This document shows, in pieces, positions 33,061 through 45,337 of a stretch of DNA of 64,000 nucleotides. Each line of letters opens with the position of its first letter. The stretch's first letter is position 1. The notes under the pieces were generated by a model. It did no database searches and was not told the origin of the DNA. It saw only the letters and a program-made list of their open reading frames with translations. Source of the stretch: Patiria miniata (taxonomy: Eukaryota > Echinodermata > Asteroidea > Valvatida > Asterinidae); the NCBI RefSeq assembly GCF_015706575.1, contig NW_024037058.1, forward strand, positions 6,449,806 through 6,513,805, written 5' to 3'. The translations under genes were made by a program, and so were the position numbers.

Positions 33061-36000
33061 TTGGCGACGAGGATAAACAGAAAAAACCTCTGATGTCTGG
33101 GTAAGCAACTGAATACCTAGTAAAGCAGAAACTTATGCAGAAAAAGGAGTGAATTTGTGGCGAAAATTGACATTGACATCGTGTACTTTTGGTGTAGTAA
33201 CAGCATGGCCACGGGATCAGGACAGCAACCTGTACCGATAACTGTTGTAACTGAAACCAGAAACTTGAAGAGTCAACCATTTACTCACCCTGATGACCAA
33301 ATATCAACTGGAAACGCTTGGGAAGAATGGCTAGAGGGCATAGAGAGAGAATTTCGCTACTTCAAAATTAGCAGCCCCATCGACAAAAAGGACGCCCTGA
33401 TCATTTATGGTGGCAAAGAAATCGCCAGACTGGAGAAAAGCTTACCCAATCCAGGGGATGTGGATGATGTTTATGAGAAACTGAAGACAAAACTAAACAG
33501 TTACTATACCCCAAAGAAAAATAAACATCATGCCAGATACCTGTTCCTGAAGATGAGACCCACACCCCAAGAAACCACCATGGCTTATGCAGCTAGGCTA
33601 AGGGAAAAGGCCATTCAATGTGAGTTTGGAGACACTCGTGATGACCGAATTCTAGAGCACCTGATCCAAACCATAACAAGCAAATCCCTCATCCAGAAAG
33701 CCATTAACAAGAAGTGGTCGCTGACACAAATGTTAACAGAGGCCGCACAGATAGAGGATACGTCCTTGCAGATAAGCAGCATGAGACCCCCTGATGACGG
33801 AGCAAGCAATGTGGCCAAGGTGGGATATCAGCAATCATCACGACAGAAGAAATCCACCGGTGGGCATTATGGAAAGCCCAAATTCCATAAATCACCACCG
33901 TGCGCATACTGTGGACTGACCGGCACCCACCCACAAGGCAAAAACTGCCCGGCCTACGGCAAGAAATGCAACAAATGCCAGAAGTGGAATCACTTTGCAT
34001 CCGTTTGCCGAGCCGACCGACTCCGTGCAGAAAGCAGAGGCCCGCCCAGTCAGCCTGTCCCCCCAAAATATGCCAAACCCAAGCAGCGTGGGAATCACGT
34101 AAAGAAGACGAGCATGGAAGAAGACGATCAAACTTCTTCTGATGACGAATTCTTTGACCAGGCAGTCAAACACCTGAAGCAAGTGCGGAGAATCGCAAAA
34201 ACCGTCCATGACGACAGCACAGTCACAGTCCGCATTGACGACGTTGATGTACGGATTGAGCCAGACAGCGGAGCAGAGGTAAACATCATGGATGAACACC
34301 AACACAAGGCACTGCAGCACAGATCGAGCAATCCACAATCACTACAGGCAAGCCATATCAAACTACACACCTTGCAGAGTGACTTACCTGTAAAAGGGGA
34401 GTTTCGGACGATCGTCAGAAATGACACACGTGGAGCAGCAACAAAGTTTGTTGTTGTCAAAGGCAGAATTAACTCACCTCCACTTATCAGCAAAAACACC
34501 CTCATTGAACTGGGGATGATGAAACTCCAACCAGACGGCTCCCTTGCAGAAATAAACGACCTTCGAATTCCAGAGAACACCCAGACTGTCAAATCAATCA
34601 GCAACACTACCACAGCTCGCCAGCAGACACAGAAAATCGTCGAAAAATACAAAAGGGTATTTCAGGGTATCGGCCTGATCCGAGATGTCAAGAGCGACAC
34701 AGACATCTTCGCAAAATTCAACATGAAGCCAGAAGCAGCACCAGTAGCCCAGAAACCGAGACCTGTAGCATACTACCTCCAGAAACCATTAAAAGAATGG
34801 TTAGACCAGTGCATCAAGGAAGGCATCTTTGAGGAAGTTCCCCCAGGCGAGCCAGTGACATGGTGTTCCCCACTCGTGGTGTAACCAAAGCCACGATTCG
34901 GACAGACGCCGAGAGATGAGCTACAACCACACATGATCAGAGCCAGTGTCGATCTACGCGTCCCAAACAAATTCATGGAGAGGAACAGGATCACACAAGG
35001 GCCTGTGGTTGAAGATTTCATGTACAAGTTCCATGACTGCAAAGTCTTCTCTAAACTTGACATGAAACAGGGCTATCACCAGCTCCTACTAGACCCAGAA
35101 TCGAGAGGCATAGCAACCTTCAGCACACCTTGGGGCAATCTGCGTCCAAGACGATTAGTCTTCGGTGCCAAAGCATCCCAAGATCTCTTCGATGAGACTA
35201 TCTTCAAAATATTTGGGGACATCCCAAAGAGCCTCAACCAGCGAGACGACATTCTCTTGGGAGGGCGTAACATCGAAGAACACGACAAAGCGTTGCAAGC
35301 AGTCTTGCAAAGAGCAGCTGACTTTGGCATTACCTTCAACCTTGACAAATGCCAGTTCGGAGTTGAGGAGATTGAGTTCTATGGCTACAAGTTCACAGAG
35401 GATGGACTCAAGCCGACTCCCGACAAAGTTCGAGCAATCAAAGAGAGCAAGGCCCCAGAGTCCAAAGAAGCTGTGAGAAGTTTCCTAGGCATGATTGGAT
35501 ATCTCTCCAAATTCATCCCTAGATATACATCACTGACAGCACCGCTGAGAGAGCTGACACACAAAGACAGCAAGTTCAAATGGGGACCAGAAGAGAACGC
35601 AGCCTTCGAGAAGCTGAAGGACAGTATCACCAATGAAGATACCATGGCGTACTTCAACCCAAAACTGCCAATCACAGTGCGAGCTGAAGCAAGCTATCAT
35701 CAAGGTCTATCAGCTGGACTCTTCCAAGAGACTCCCAAAGGACTTCAACCAGTACACTTCATCAGCCGCACCATGACACAAGCAGAGAAGAGATACAGCC
35801 AGACTGAGAAAGATGCTCTAGCTGTCCAGTGGGCGAAAAACAGATTTCGCATCTATCTTCACGGTGCACCCAAATTCCGCATCATCACCGCTCACAAACC
35901 TCTGATACCCATGTTCAACAAGACGACAGCCAAGCTCCCTCCAAGAATTGAGAAATGGGTGATGAACATGCAAGACGTCGACTTTGAACTTGTCTATGAA

Positions 36001-37938
36001 CCAGGCAAGGACGAAGCAGACCCGCTAGACTTCCTTTCCAGACACCCCCTGCCGGAGACTGGAACGGATAGCACCGAGAAGATGATAAAACAAGTCATAG
36101 AAGCAGACCATGCAGTTATCATCGACCGAATCAGAGATGAAACCCAACATGACAAACAGCTCCAGAAACTACACAAGAGAATCCGTGCGGAAGACTGGGA
36201 AAGTCACAGAAAGGACCCAGACATCACACCTTTCTATTCAATCCGACAGGAGCTGTACGAAGCAGACGGCCTGATGTTCCGACTTAACCGCATCGTCATA
36301 CCCAACTGCCTGCAGCACAAAGTCATCAAGGCAGCACACAGTTTAGGACATCTCGGGATGACGAAGACCAAGCAGATGCTCCGAGAGAAATACTGGTTTC
36401 CAATGATGAACAGTATGGTGGAGCAGATCATCGGACAATGCTACGAATGCCAGGTAACTACAAAAGACCATAAGCAGCAACCAATCAAGATGACACCCAT
36501 ACCAGAGAAACCATGGGAAGTTATCGCTGTAGACTTCGGAGGACCGTACCCAGATGGTCACTACAACCTAGTCGCTGTAGATAAACGTACCAGATACCCA
36601 GAAGTCAAGACTACCCACTCAACGGCGTTCAAACCGACAATGGAGAAATTGAAGGAGATGTTCGCTGCACACGGGACACCGCGACGACTAGAAAGCGACA
36701 ATGGGCCCCCTTTCAACTCCAAGGAATTCACTGAATTCGCCAAGCGAGAGGGACTCCACCACCATAAAGTCACACCAGACCATGCCAGAGCTAACGGAGA
36801 AGCCGAGAGTTTCATGAAGTTGCTGAACCGAGCAGAGCAAATTGCCCATCTTCAGAAGAAGAACAGAAACATCATCATCCAGGAGATGCTCACTGGATAC
36901 CGCTCAACGCCACACCCAGCAACTAACATCACACCATACGAAGCACTGATGAACAGACCGGTGAGAACAAAGCTTGACCACCAACCCGGAAAACACACTC
37001 AAAACATCAAGGACAGCATCATTGACGAAAACGACAAACAGTACAAGGAAAGGCTGAAACAGAATGCTGAAAACAGGAATACAAAACAACACAACTTTGT
37101 AGTTGGAGACTACGTCCTTCTCAAACAGACCAAGAAGAACAAATGGAGCACAGCATATGAACCGGCATTCTACATCATATACCGCATCGATAACTCATCC
37201 ATAGCAGCCAGAAGAGTCACCGACGGGCGAGACATTTATCGAGATGCCAGCCACTTTAAACTTGTCAACAGCGTAGTGCGCAACACAGATGACGTAACCA
37301 TGCATCAGGATGATGCAGAATCCGAGGACGACTGGAGAGAAGGCATTCTTCTTCAATCGAACCCTGAAACCCAGCCAGATGAAACCAGTCCTACACAACC
37401 AGATCTCTCTTCAAACAAAGAATCTACATCCAGATCTGTCTTCACACCGCCAGAAGCAAAACCATCTACGCAGACATCACCAGAACCACACACTAGGCCA
37501 AGAAGGAACCGCCAACGACCAACCTACTTGAGAGACTATGTTGACTAGAAAAGAAAAAAAACCAGAAAAAAAAAAAAAAAAAGGAAAAGAAAGGAAACGA
37601 ATCAGTTTCAAAGAAAGAAAAAAAAAAAAAAAAACGAAATTAAGGATTTGTTCAGATATTTTCCAAAAAGAGATGGAGAAAGAAAACAAAATAGTTTCGA
37701 TTGGAAATTGTTCATTATAATTAAGTTTCAGTTCATTTTGATATTCCTTCAGAAGTACTAAGGAATTTTATTAGAAAAAAAAGATATTAAGACAAATTCA
37801 GATGAGAGCGAAAAGAAAAATATTTGCAAGAAACTGAGACTGGAGAAATGAACACTAGGATTGTTTTCCTTATAGCAAACGAGATCAAACAATCTCACTT
37901 AAACTTTCAGAGCTAAGTTCTTCAAAGAAAAGGAGAAG

Positions 37939-38134
37939 TGTAATAACCCTCATTATATTATTTAAAGGCTTCAATGATGAGCCACTATTATTCTAGTTAA
38001 ATGCTTCAATCACAGCAAGCTCACATGTGTTGTATTATGCATCCAACATGGCACATATGCATCAGAACAGCAGAAATCGTGTCTGTGTTTTATTCAGTCT
38101 GAAATCGGATTATTATAAAGCATTGGACATTACA
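37939..38134 (+). repeat. 3' LTR (196 bp)
   Basis: Same sequence as the 5' LTR apart from one length difference. It is preceded by a purine-rich tract and followed by the ACAAG target duplication at 38135-38139. Confidence 0.95.
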
Positions 38135-38139
38135 ACAAG

Positions 38140-39446
38140 GACAGGAAAAATGTCCGACTTTGGACCCTAAATGTATAGAATGACCTACTTGTGAGAGGTT
38201 CCGTATCATTACAATAATAGTTTAGTTTATTCCATAAAAGATTGAGGCTTTTGCTACTTTGAATAAGTATTGGTTTGCTAAATGCTGATAGACCAAGAAG
38301 TCTAAATGAAGCAATGAGCATTTGCTTTAATTACAGAATATTTCTCCCAGAGAACACAGCTTCCATGACAACAATGGCATTTCAGCAAAGATCCAAAGTC
38401 TGTTATTTTACCAATCAGCATCTCACATACATTTCAGCTGCATTTTCCACTGGGCATGTGCGACTCCTATTATTATTTGCATACGTAATGAAGGCTGCCT
38501 ATTTTACATCGATGATGCGACTCAAAAATATATATTTGTATTTTATCATTTATAGACCACTTAATTTGGAAGCCGTTGTTATTGTATCACTAGTTAGTTC
38601 ATTCACTGTATATTTTGTCAAAGACATTTTTAAAAACGTTTGTTGAGAACATAGCAACAATGATTTCATGAAACAACCGTCTTTTCTCAGTTGTCATTTG
38701 TTTACATTTAGGACCATTTTGTTTTTGAAAAAAAACATAACATCAGTGGTTTCCCCAACATTTATACTTGTACATAATCATAATTGTAGAGGGGATCATC
38801 AAGTAATCAGATTTGTGAACAGATTTTCTCTTGATTTTTTTATCTCCTGATTGACCACATTTGGACATTGTCAACATGCTCTCAAAATATATTGAGAATG
38901 TAACTATGATCTTAGAAAATTAGTCATGCTTGTTGAGGTCTAGTACCACGTATTGCGAGCAAAAAAACAAACAAGCAAACACTACAACAACACTGCTTTA
39001 TAGTCAGCTTTGAAAAATTTTCTTTTTTATCAAAACAAAATGTAGCAAAAAGAAATCTTTTGTATGTTAAAGATCGCCTGCTGGGGTTTTATGTTCAGTA
39101 TTATATTACCCTGTGAAACTATAAATGTCTAGAAATCTTAAGCGAAAAAGTGACACATGAATGATAAAAATTTGTCGACACCTTAGCAACCACTTTACAA
39201 GGGAAAAATCAGAACGTGGAATTGTTTTTCGAAAATGAATGGGGCATGCTTATACAAAAAGAATATTGAAAGTAAATATTTCTTTAACTTACGGGCGTAA
39301 AAACAACTAAACTTGACATCTAACAAGTGGAAGAACTGATATCGTATGGTTGCCGAGGGTGCAGTCAAGTACCCACCACACCTATAGATAACTTATAAAT
39401 ATCACACATTCTATGGGAGTGAAATGTACGCGATCTGGAACTTCCT
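38140..39446. repeat. Block Q resumed, then block R
   Basis: The part 38140-38530 matches 585-985, and 39280-39446 matches 1000-1181. Between them is AT-rich DNA without a recognisable gene. A 123-codon open frame at 38275-38646 is not kept in the paralogous copy and is not called. Confidence 0.65.
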
Positions 39447-39454
39447 AAAGGTAC

Positions 39455-39619
39455 CAACGGCATAACTAGGGTTAAGCTTCTAGGGGGCACCTGGGGGTTC
39501 ACCAATTTTTTGAAGGGGGGGGGGGCAAAGGAAGGTAACATATACATTATTTGTGTGCAATTCAAGATTTCAAATGGAATGGGGGGGGGAGAGACATGTG
39601 CCCCATAGTTACACCAATG
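39455..39619. mobile_element. hAT-like MITE, duplicated copy of 1190-1341
   Basis: Ends CAACGGCATAACTAGGG and CCCCATAGTTACACCAATG, with flanks AAAGGTAC (39447-39454) and AAAGGTAT (39620-39627). The same insertion site as 1190-1341, so it was duplicated along with its surroundings. A fragment of the left end also lies near 50990. Confidence 0.72.
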
Positions 39620-39627
39620 AAAGGTAT

Positions 39628-40171
39628 CAAGAAATAAGAATTCTAACATCCCATCCAGTTTAAAGGTCCCTTTCATAGTTACAATTAACACTAGTTACGA
39701 ACCAATAAAAGGTTTGAATGGTATCAACCCCATTTAATTGCCTAATGTTGCAGTCCACTCCTTTTTTAATAAATTGAAATACAAAACGGTTTTGTAGGAA
39801 TGAAGCCTTAACACTAGTCTGAGTATCACCCGTTGTATCACCCTCTCTGTCTCTGGTCCAACGTCTGATATATCTCTAAGCATGCAAATGTATGCGACCC
39901 CGTTCGCCAGCCAATTGGAGTCAACATGACATTATTCTGAAATCTGGACTAAGCTGTTCATTGGTCAGTTTTGATGCCATGTTTTTGTAATACAACAATG
40001 GACATAGAGATCCAATAAAACCCGACATTGGCTTTCAAAACTGTTAGCATACGCGAATGCTCATTGTGGGGGAGACGTGGGTGAGACGTGAACGTGCCAG
40101 ACGGCATTCTCATTACGCGCGTTATTTAAAATATGATGTGATGATGATTCAAGGTCACACTCGCGCATCAC
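39628..40171. repeat. Block R, right part
   Basis: Matches about 1350-1720. The last 150 bases are unique to this copy. No gene is seen. Confidence 0.6.
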
Positions 40172-40179
40172 GTAACATA

Positions 40180-40550
40180 CAGTGGCGTCACCAAGGGGGG
40201 GCCAGGGGGGGCACGTGCCCCCCCTGGAAAACCTAGTGCCCCCCCGAGTGCCCCCCCATCTGAGATTTGGGTTGGTAAAAAAAAATTCTGCGAGTTGTTA
40301 AAATCATTACCTCGAAAATAGCAATTTCTGGAGATATCTTCAGATCGAATTTAGCATCAAATGTGGCACCATTTTGCATCTAGCCCATCCTCCGTATGCG
40401 AAAATTTTCCAAAGGGGAGGGGGGCACCCCCTCCCCTTAGACCCCTCCCCCAGGACGGCAATCCGTATCCACCTAAGTGCCCCCCCCCCCATCAAATGCT
40501 GGTGCCCCCCCTGTGCCCCCCCCAGACTGAAAAGTCTGGTGACGCCACTG
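40180..40550. mobile_element. hAT-like MITE (371 bp), G/C-run rich
   Basis: Left end CAGTGGCGTCACCAAG, right end CTGGTGACGCCACTG (inverted), flanked by exact 8-bp repeats GTAACATA at 40172-40179 and 40551-40558. Internal runs of G and C, with the repeated word GTGCCCCCC on one strand or the other. Exact target duplications suggest a young non-autonomous insertion. Confidence 0.92.
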
Positions 40551-40629
40551 GTAACATACCATAACAGGCAGTGTGACACAGCCTATTTTTGCTGACACAA
40601 TTCACAATGTAAAAGCACCCTTACAGAAA

Positions 40630-41130
40630 ATTTAGCTTGCGGCAAGCTTGCCGCAAGCTTGCAGGGAGCTTGCCACAATCTTATCCAGCTCGCGACAAGC
40701 TAAACTAAGTTTGCGACTAATTCTACAAGCAAAGTACAAGCTCGTTGCAAGCTTGCATGATAGCCAGCAAGCTTGCATGATAGCCTGCAAGCTTGCTACT
40801 TAGATTCAAGCTTGCCGCAAGCTTGCCGTAAGCTTGGGTGATATCCTGCAAGCTTGCGGTAAGCTTGCATGAAAGCCTGCAAGCTTGCATGATAGCCTGC
40901 AAGCTTGCGTGATAGCCAGCAAGCTTGCATGATAGCCAGCAAGCTTGCATGATAGCCTGCAAGCTTGCTACTTAGATTCAAGCTTGCCGCAAGCTTGCCG
41001 TAAGCTTGGGTGATATCCTGCAAGCTTGTGGTAAGCTTGCATGAAAGCCTGCAAGCTTGCATAATAGCCTGCAAACTTGCTTGATAGCCTGCAAGCTTGC
41101 GTGATAGCCCGCAAGCTTGCAGCAGGCTTT
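40630..41130 (-). repeat. Left GCAAGCTTGC array, ~20-bp and 171-bp periods
   Basis: Units such as GCAAGCTTGCATGATAGCCT (about 20 bp) repeat many times. A higher-order unit of 171 bp is seen from CTACTTAGATTCAAG at 40797 and again at 40968. The minus-strand open frames through it simply encode the repeat. Confidence 0.9.
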
Positions 41131-42820
41131 CCACATGCTGGCTTACTTTTATAGCTGCATGGTTGATGTAAAATCGCGATAGCACCAAGCAATGCATCCA
41201 GATTACATGGTTTTCATTAAAGCAATGTGGCTTTAAGTGTGTATAGCAATATGTGGATGGACTGCTTGTGCTTATACTGCAAGTACATGTACCTACAAGT
41301 CACAGCTAGTGTACAAATGTAACAACCATTTTCCTAAGTAAAAACTCCATATAGTACTTTGATGTTCAGGCTCACAAAGTTTCAAACAAATCATATCTAA
41401 TAGTTTTAATTTAGTAACTGCCTCTTATTGACCTTTAATTCCTAGATCTGCTCTTGAACAAAAGAAAATTGCACATGTACATTTTATGCCCCCACACAAG
41501 AAGTGTATAAGTCCAGTTGCAAATGTACAAATGTACAAGTAAATATTAGGTTATTTTTATATTAGGATTTGCCCTGCATCTACAAATAAACACTGAATAC
41601 TTAGTGTGTTACACTGAATACTCAGTGTGTTACCTCCAGAGTGAGTATACAGTGTTTATATGTCAGTGAGGGGCAAAACCTAATATTAAATTTAAATCAC
41701 CCCCACGCAAATTCCATCTTATAAATGTACATTACCAGGAGGACAACCAACTGTAGGCTAACACCAGGTCTACATGTACATGTGTACACTGTATATTGTA
41801 CACATGTACAGTGCATGCATGGGGCAAGTCACTGTGAACAAGTGACCTACATTCCAAGACAGCTACTCATATGACCTATGACCTGGGTGACTGTGAACAG
41901 TCAGAAAACTGTGTACGCGGCAAGTTTTGAATTTAGTCGGTTGGACACCATGGAAGCAGCAGGGACGTGCTTGCAAGAGGACAGACATATTGGTCAGTGT
42001 TGGTAGTTAATGATTCAAAATCATTAATAATAATAATATTGTCTGAAAGTTCATGTCTTGCTGTATATTATAACATAAAATTCAACCATGAACTTAGAAA
42101 TTGGGAAAAATATGGACATAATGGATATGCAGTACTACAGCATTGCACAAACCTACATGTAGGTCATTAGTGTACATATGTAGTGTAGTGTAGTATATAA
42201 CCATGTACATGTACATGTACATCAAATGCTGCTGGTATAATTTGTCTTAGCATGCATGAAGTTACTTAATTGTAAAACAGTTACATGTATTTCCTGACAA
42301 TTACAATGAATTAAGACATTATGTTATTGCAGTCTGGCAAAGTGCAATTGCATTATTGACAGATTACAGAGATCTCTCCATCAGTTATCTATTCTTAAAC
42401 ATGATAAAGTAAAAATTTGGGGCAGTAGGGCCTATAAGTGATGTGACAGAATACAACCCCAACCTATACTGATTTTTCTGCTTTAAGTTCAAAAACAGAA
42501 ATTACCCTGTGCAATCAAAATTAAGTATAAATTAAGGGCATGCTTCATCATCAATAGAAAGTCGACCACAATTTGCCTGGAATTTTTTGACAAGACATCT
42601 TCTGGAAAGAATAGGTTTTAACCATTTTGATTTTTTGCCGTTCAAAAATAGTTTAAATACATCAAGTTCCTGCAAGGTATGGCACCTTATTGATTCCGAC
42701 TGAAAGTTAGATTTTTTAGTCTAATTAATTTGAGTTTTAACTTGTGAAATGACTTCATGCCCTGCCATTTTATGCAAGTACCTGGTAAAAAAGGAACAGT
42801 AAATGTCAGTTTAGAATTTT
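41131..42820. other. Interior of the 2.57-kb element
   Basis: Non-coding, with palindromic runs of TGTACATG near 41770-41815 and 42205, and two copies of an ACACTGAATACT-like word near 41590-41650. No transposase or exon is recognised. Confidence 0.4.
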
Positions 42821-42829
42821 GTAGCCTGC

Positions 42830-43175
42830 CAGCTTGCCTGCACGCTTGCCTGCAAGCTAAAAACCTGTGTGAGCTAGCAGGTAAGCTTTCTGCGAGCTAG
42901 CAGGCAAGGTAGCAGACAAGCTGGCAGGCAAGCTTACTGCAGGCTGCAAGCTAGCAGGCAAGCTTGCAACAAGCATCATGCAATCATCAGTTCCTTGCAA
43001 GCTTTTAGTCACAGAAAGCCTACTGCAAGCTTGCGGCTTGCTGCAAGCTTGCAGACAAGCTTGCCCTAATTTGCATTTTTGGTACCTTGCAAGCTTGTTG
43101 CAAGCTTGCAGACAAGCTTGTCCGCCAGCTTGTCTGCAAGCTTGACATGAGCAAGCTTGTGGCAAGCTTGCCAGA
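42830..43175 (-). repeat. Right GCAAGCTTGC array, irregular
   Basis: Words CAAGCTTGC, GCTAGCAGGCAAG and GCAAGCTTG repeat without a steady period. It faces the left array across 1.7 kb and ends at the inverted terminus. Confidence 0.85.
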
Positions 43176-43189
43176 ATTTCTGTAAGGGT

Positions 43190-43736
43190 TACCCTGGGCA
43201 TTTAAGAAAATTTAATATTTTGTTTTCCTGACAAATTCCAATTTAGTCTATTGTATTCTTACTCCCACACTGCCCCCCCCCAAAAAAAACACCTTTTATT
43301 TTGCATCTGCAACCCTCCTAAGACAAGTTTTACTTTGGATTACTTTGGTAGCTCTCATAATAGAAAAATAAAATATACATTCTTCCATGCTCTCACGAAC
43401 CTGAATCACTGTTGGGTGACAAATGATTAAAAAATATAATACATAATTAATAATAATAAAGTTTGTCAATTTTTGAGGGCAGTGCTTTATTCAAAAGTGA
43501 ACAAAAGATTGCTGTACAGGAAAAAAAAATTGAAAACATTTTTTTTCAGGCAGAAATTGGAAAATAACCAGGGCTGCTTAGTCCCAAAATAGCATTGGTG
43601 ACTTCTGACTCCATTTGTGTGGGCTGGGGCACCAGGGTCATGGAAACACTGACTGCTATTTATGCACAGAAACCTGCATTAATGTGTGCATAAAAATCCG
43701 CAAAGTATGTACAAGTGGACTCAGTCCAATAGGTTC
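43190..43736 (+). repeat. Block P, copy upstream of TRIM-E
   Basis: Matches 2665-3183, the upstream block of TRIM-A. It is cut on its left by the 2.57-kb element. Confidence 0.7.
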
Positions 43737-43870
43737 TAAATATAGAACTGGGAATTTACGCACTGTGTGCAATCGTATTTAAGCATTCATGTACATGTAC
43801 AGTGTATTGTATACACATCAAACAACGTTGCCTACGTTGTGCGCCATCTTCAAGAAGGATAGTTTCAAAC
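43737..43870 (+). promoter_or_regulatory. TATA-like start region upstream of TRIM-E
   Basis: TAAATATAG (43737-43745), then ACTGGGAATTTACGCACTGTG and GCGCCATCTTCAAGAAGGATAG, aligned with the TRIM-A first exon. After about 43870 the homology stops and the splice donor seen in the other copies is missing. A relic of the start region of TRIM-E is likely. Confidence 0.45.
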
Positions 43871-44170
43871 AGATTCTTGGGGTAGAAATCTCGGCTTTCC
43901 TGTGTGATTCGTGCCTTGAGATTCGGCGCGCCATGCATGCTCACGGTACGTTGCGCGGTGATCACCATCTTTAATTTTGGGGTTGCGTGTTGTCGCCGCT
44001 CTTTCATCATCATTTCACCCCCTAATTTCACTCAAAAAATCAAAACCCTGTCCTCTATCCATGACATACCTGTTCATTGAGAATGTCGCCAACTAGTTTG
44101 GTAGGTCCAATAATTTTAAAGTGGATTTTGTTCCCTTGCAGGAACCAGGCCCTACACTTTACGATCGCAG

Positions 44171-44515
44171 TAACTCCTGCCCACCTTGACTCAAACCACC
44201 CAACTGACCCAGGCAAGCTCAGAGGTGGAGTGATAAGACGACTGCATTACTAAACAGGGGGTACTTGGTTCGAGCCCCACCTGAGTAACAGTAAGACTTA
44301 CCTTTTGTTTACAAGTGCCCCTTTTACACCAGCATTTACCACCCCCCCCCCCCCCCATTTGTAAATTTTTTTTTTTTTAAACCAGTGCCCCTTTTGTTAC
44401 CAGCGGCCTTTTACGAGTGCCCTTTTTGAAATGTTGCGCAACCATCGGCGATTGTGCCGTCCTGACAATTGCCACATATTATCCATGATCGTCTGGTTTG
44501 AACAGTGCCCTCATA
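44171..44515 (+). repeat. tRNA-derived SINE-like repeat, copy 1
   Basis: A-box-like AGCTCAGAGGTGGAG (44216-44230) and B-box GGTTCGAGCC (44267-44276) in a tRNA-like fold; the tail is rich in GTGCCCTTTT words. Related copies lie at 54494-54670 and 55270-55620. It sits just before the surviving part of TRIM-E. Confidence 0.65.
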
Positions 44516-44565
44516 GGAAGATGGTACTAGCCCCTACTCCCAATTTTTAAATTTACCAAGTAAAA

Positions 44566-45134
44566 AGTGCATTGCAGTGAGCAAGGATGAAGAGCTCCAC
44601 GTTCTAGATGGTCAAACAGTCCAGGTCTTCAACAACAAACATACTATCCTTCGTCACTTCATACCACGTCAAGGGTCAGACAGTCGACCGACGTGCCTGG
44701 CAGTGGATGACAGCAATCTGATAGCAGTTGGTTATAAACACATTGATGAGATATCTCTACACAACCCAGATGGATCCCTCATCAGGAGACTGCCTGCTCC
44801 AAATATTGATGATTGTCTGACAATCTGCAACCACTGCATTATCTACACAACAGGCTACCACAAAGGGTTGGTATCTGTAGACTACAATGGTGCCAGTGTA
44901 TTCTCAGTAGACACGGAAGGGGAGTCTATTGGTGTGTGCAGTGACAATGATGGCAGCATCTATGTTGCTGTGAAAAGTCAACCAGCATGTGATATTCTAC
45001 ATTACAGTCCTGATGGCAAGTACATTGGATGTGTGATCAAGGGATGTGATTGTCCACGTGGCATTACCATCACATCAAATGGTGATCTGGTAGTGGCTGC
45101 AGAAAAGTCTGTACAGATCTATCATCGTTTTTGA
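44566..45134 (+). pseudogene. TRIM-E: isolated C-terminal propeller half
   Basis: Similarity to the other TRIMs starts at GTGCATTGCAGTGAGCAAGG, in the middle of the propeller (CIAVSKDEELHVLDGQ), and runs to the normal end IYHRF and a stop. About 188 codons are open. RING, B-boxes and coiled coil are gone; the upstream border is near a SINE. It is the most diverged member (many replaced residues, IDDCLTICNHCIIYTTGY), which suggests an old relic. An open frame this long could mean a still-used exon, but no acceptor or start ATG is convincing. Confidence 0.8.
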
Positions 45135-45337
45135 GGACATAATTACACCCAGAAGAAAAACTGCCATAGGGTCATGCCATGTCAAATCACCCCCCCCCCC
45201 CCAAATGAAAGTAAACCCCACCTCAAATTAGTTCACATTAAGTCTTAGCGCCATCCGACAACAGTTTTCATGCTACTGGCCGCCATATTTTGTCACTTTT
45301 GGCCAAAATGGGCATGACCACCAATTTTCAAATGACC

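Larger units (their letters stand above)
32866..38134 (+). mobile_element. Ty3-type LTR retrotransposon, young, nearly whole
   Basis: A 5.27-kb element with matching LTRs, a 5-bp target duplication, a leader beginning TTGGCGACGAGGAT right after the 5' LTR (primer-binding region), and a purine tract ending GGAGAAG just before the 3' LTR. The parts follow Ty3 order: gag with a zinc-knuckle region (about 33.2-34.1 kb), aspartic protease (about 34.2-34.5 kb), reverse transcriptase (about 34.7-35.6 kb), RNase H (about 35.6-36.0 kb) and integrase with an HHCC-type zinc region and catalytic core (about 36.3-37.1 kb), then a basic, proline-rich tail. There is no envelope-like gene. It is a fossil with about one break in the coding region. 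The LTRs differ by about one position, so it is very recent. Confidence 0.95.
40617..43189. mobile_element. 2.57-kb element with GCAAGCTTGC subterminal arrays
   Basis: Terminal inverted repeats ACCCTTACAGAAA (left, 40617-40629) and its complement at the right end. Immediately inside both ends lie arrays of the palindromic word GCAAGCTTGC. Sequence outside it on the right resumes block P, and sequence on the left resembles block R. No target duplication was found and there is no transposase-like frame. Superfamily unknown. Confidence 0.65.

Noticed and set aside
33615-37092. Several antisense frames opposite the LTR element
   Set aside because: Shadows of the gag-pol coding strand, with no independent support.
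38275-38646. 123-codon open frame in block Q
   Set aside because: The aligned copies at 720-985 and 50850-51000 do not keep the frame, and its composition is not protein-like.
40723-41197. Repetitive minus-strand frames reading ASLQAIMQAC-like units
   Set aside because: They are only the translation of the GCAAGCTTGC array, open because the 20-bp and 171-bp repeats happen to lack stops.
42857-43201. 114-codon cysteine- and alanine-rich minus frame
   Set aside because: Same cause: translation of the right GCAAGCTTGC array.
44216-44290. tRNA gene
   Set aside because: Box-like words are present, but the anticodon loop is irregular and three related copies share long non-tRNA tails, so it is a SINE-type repeat.
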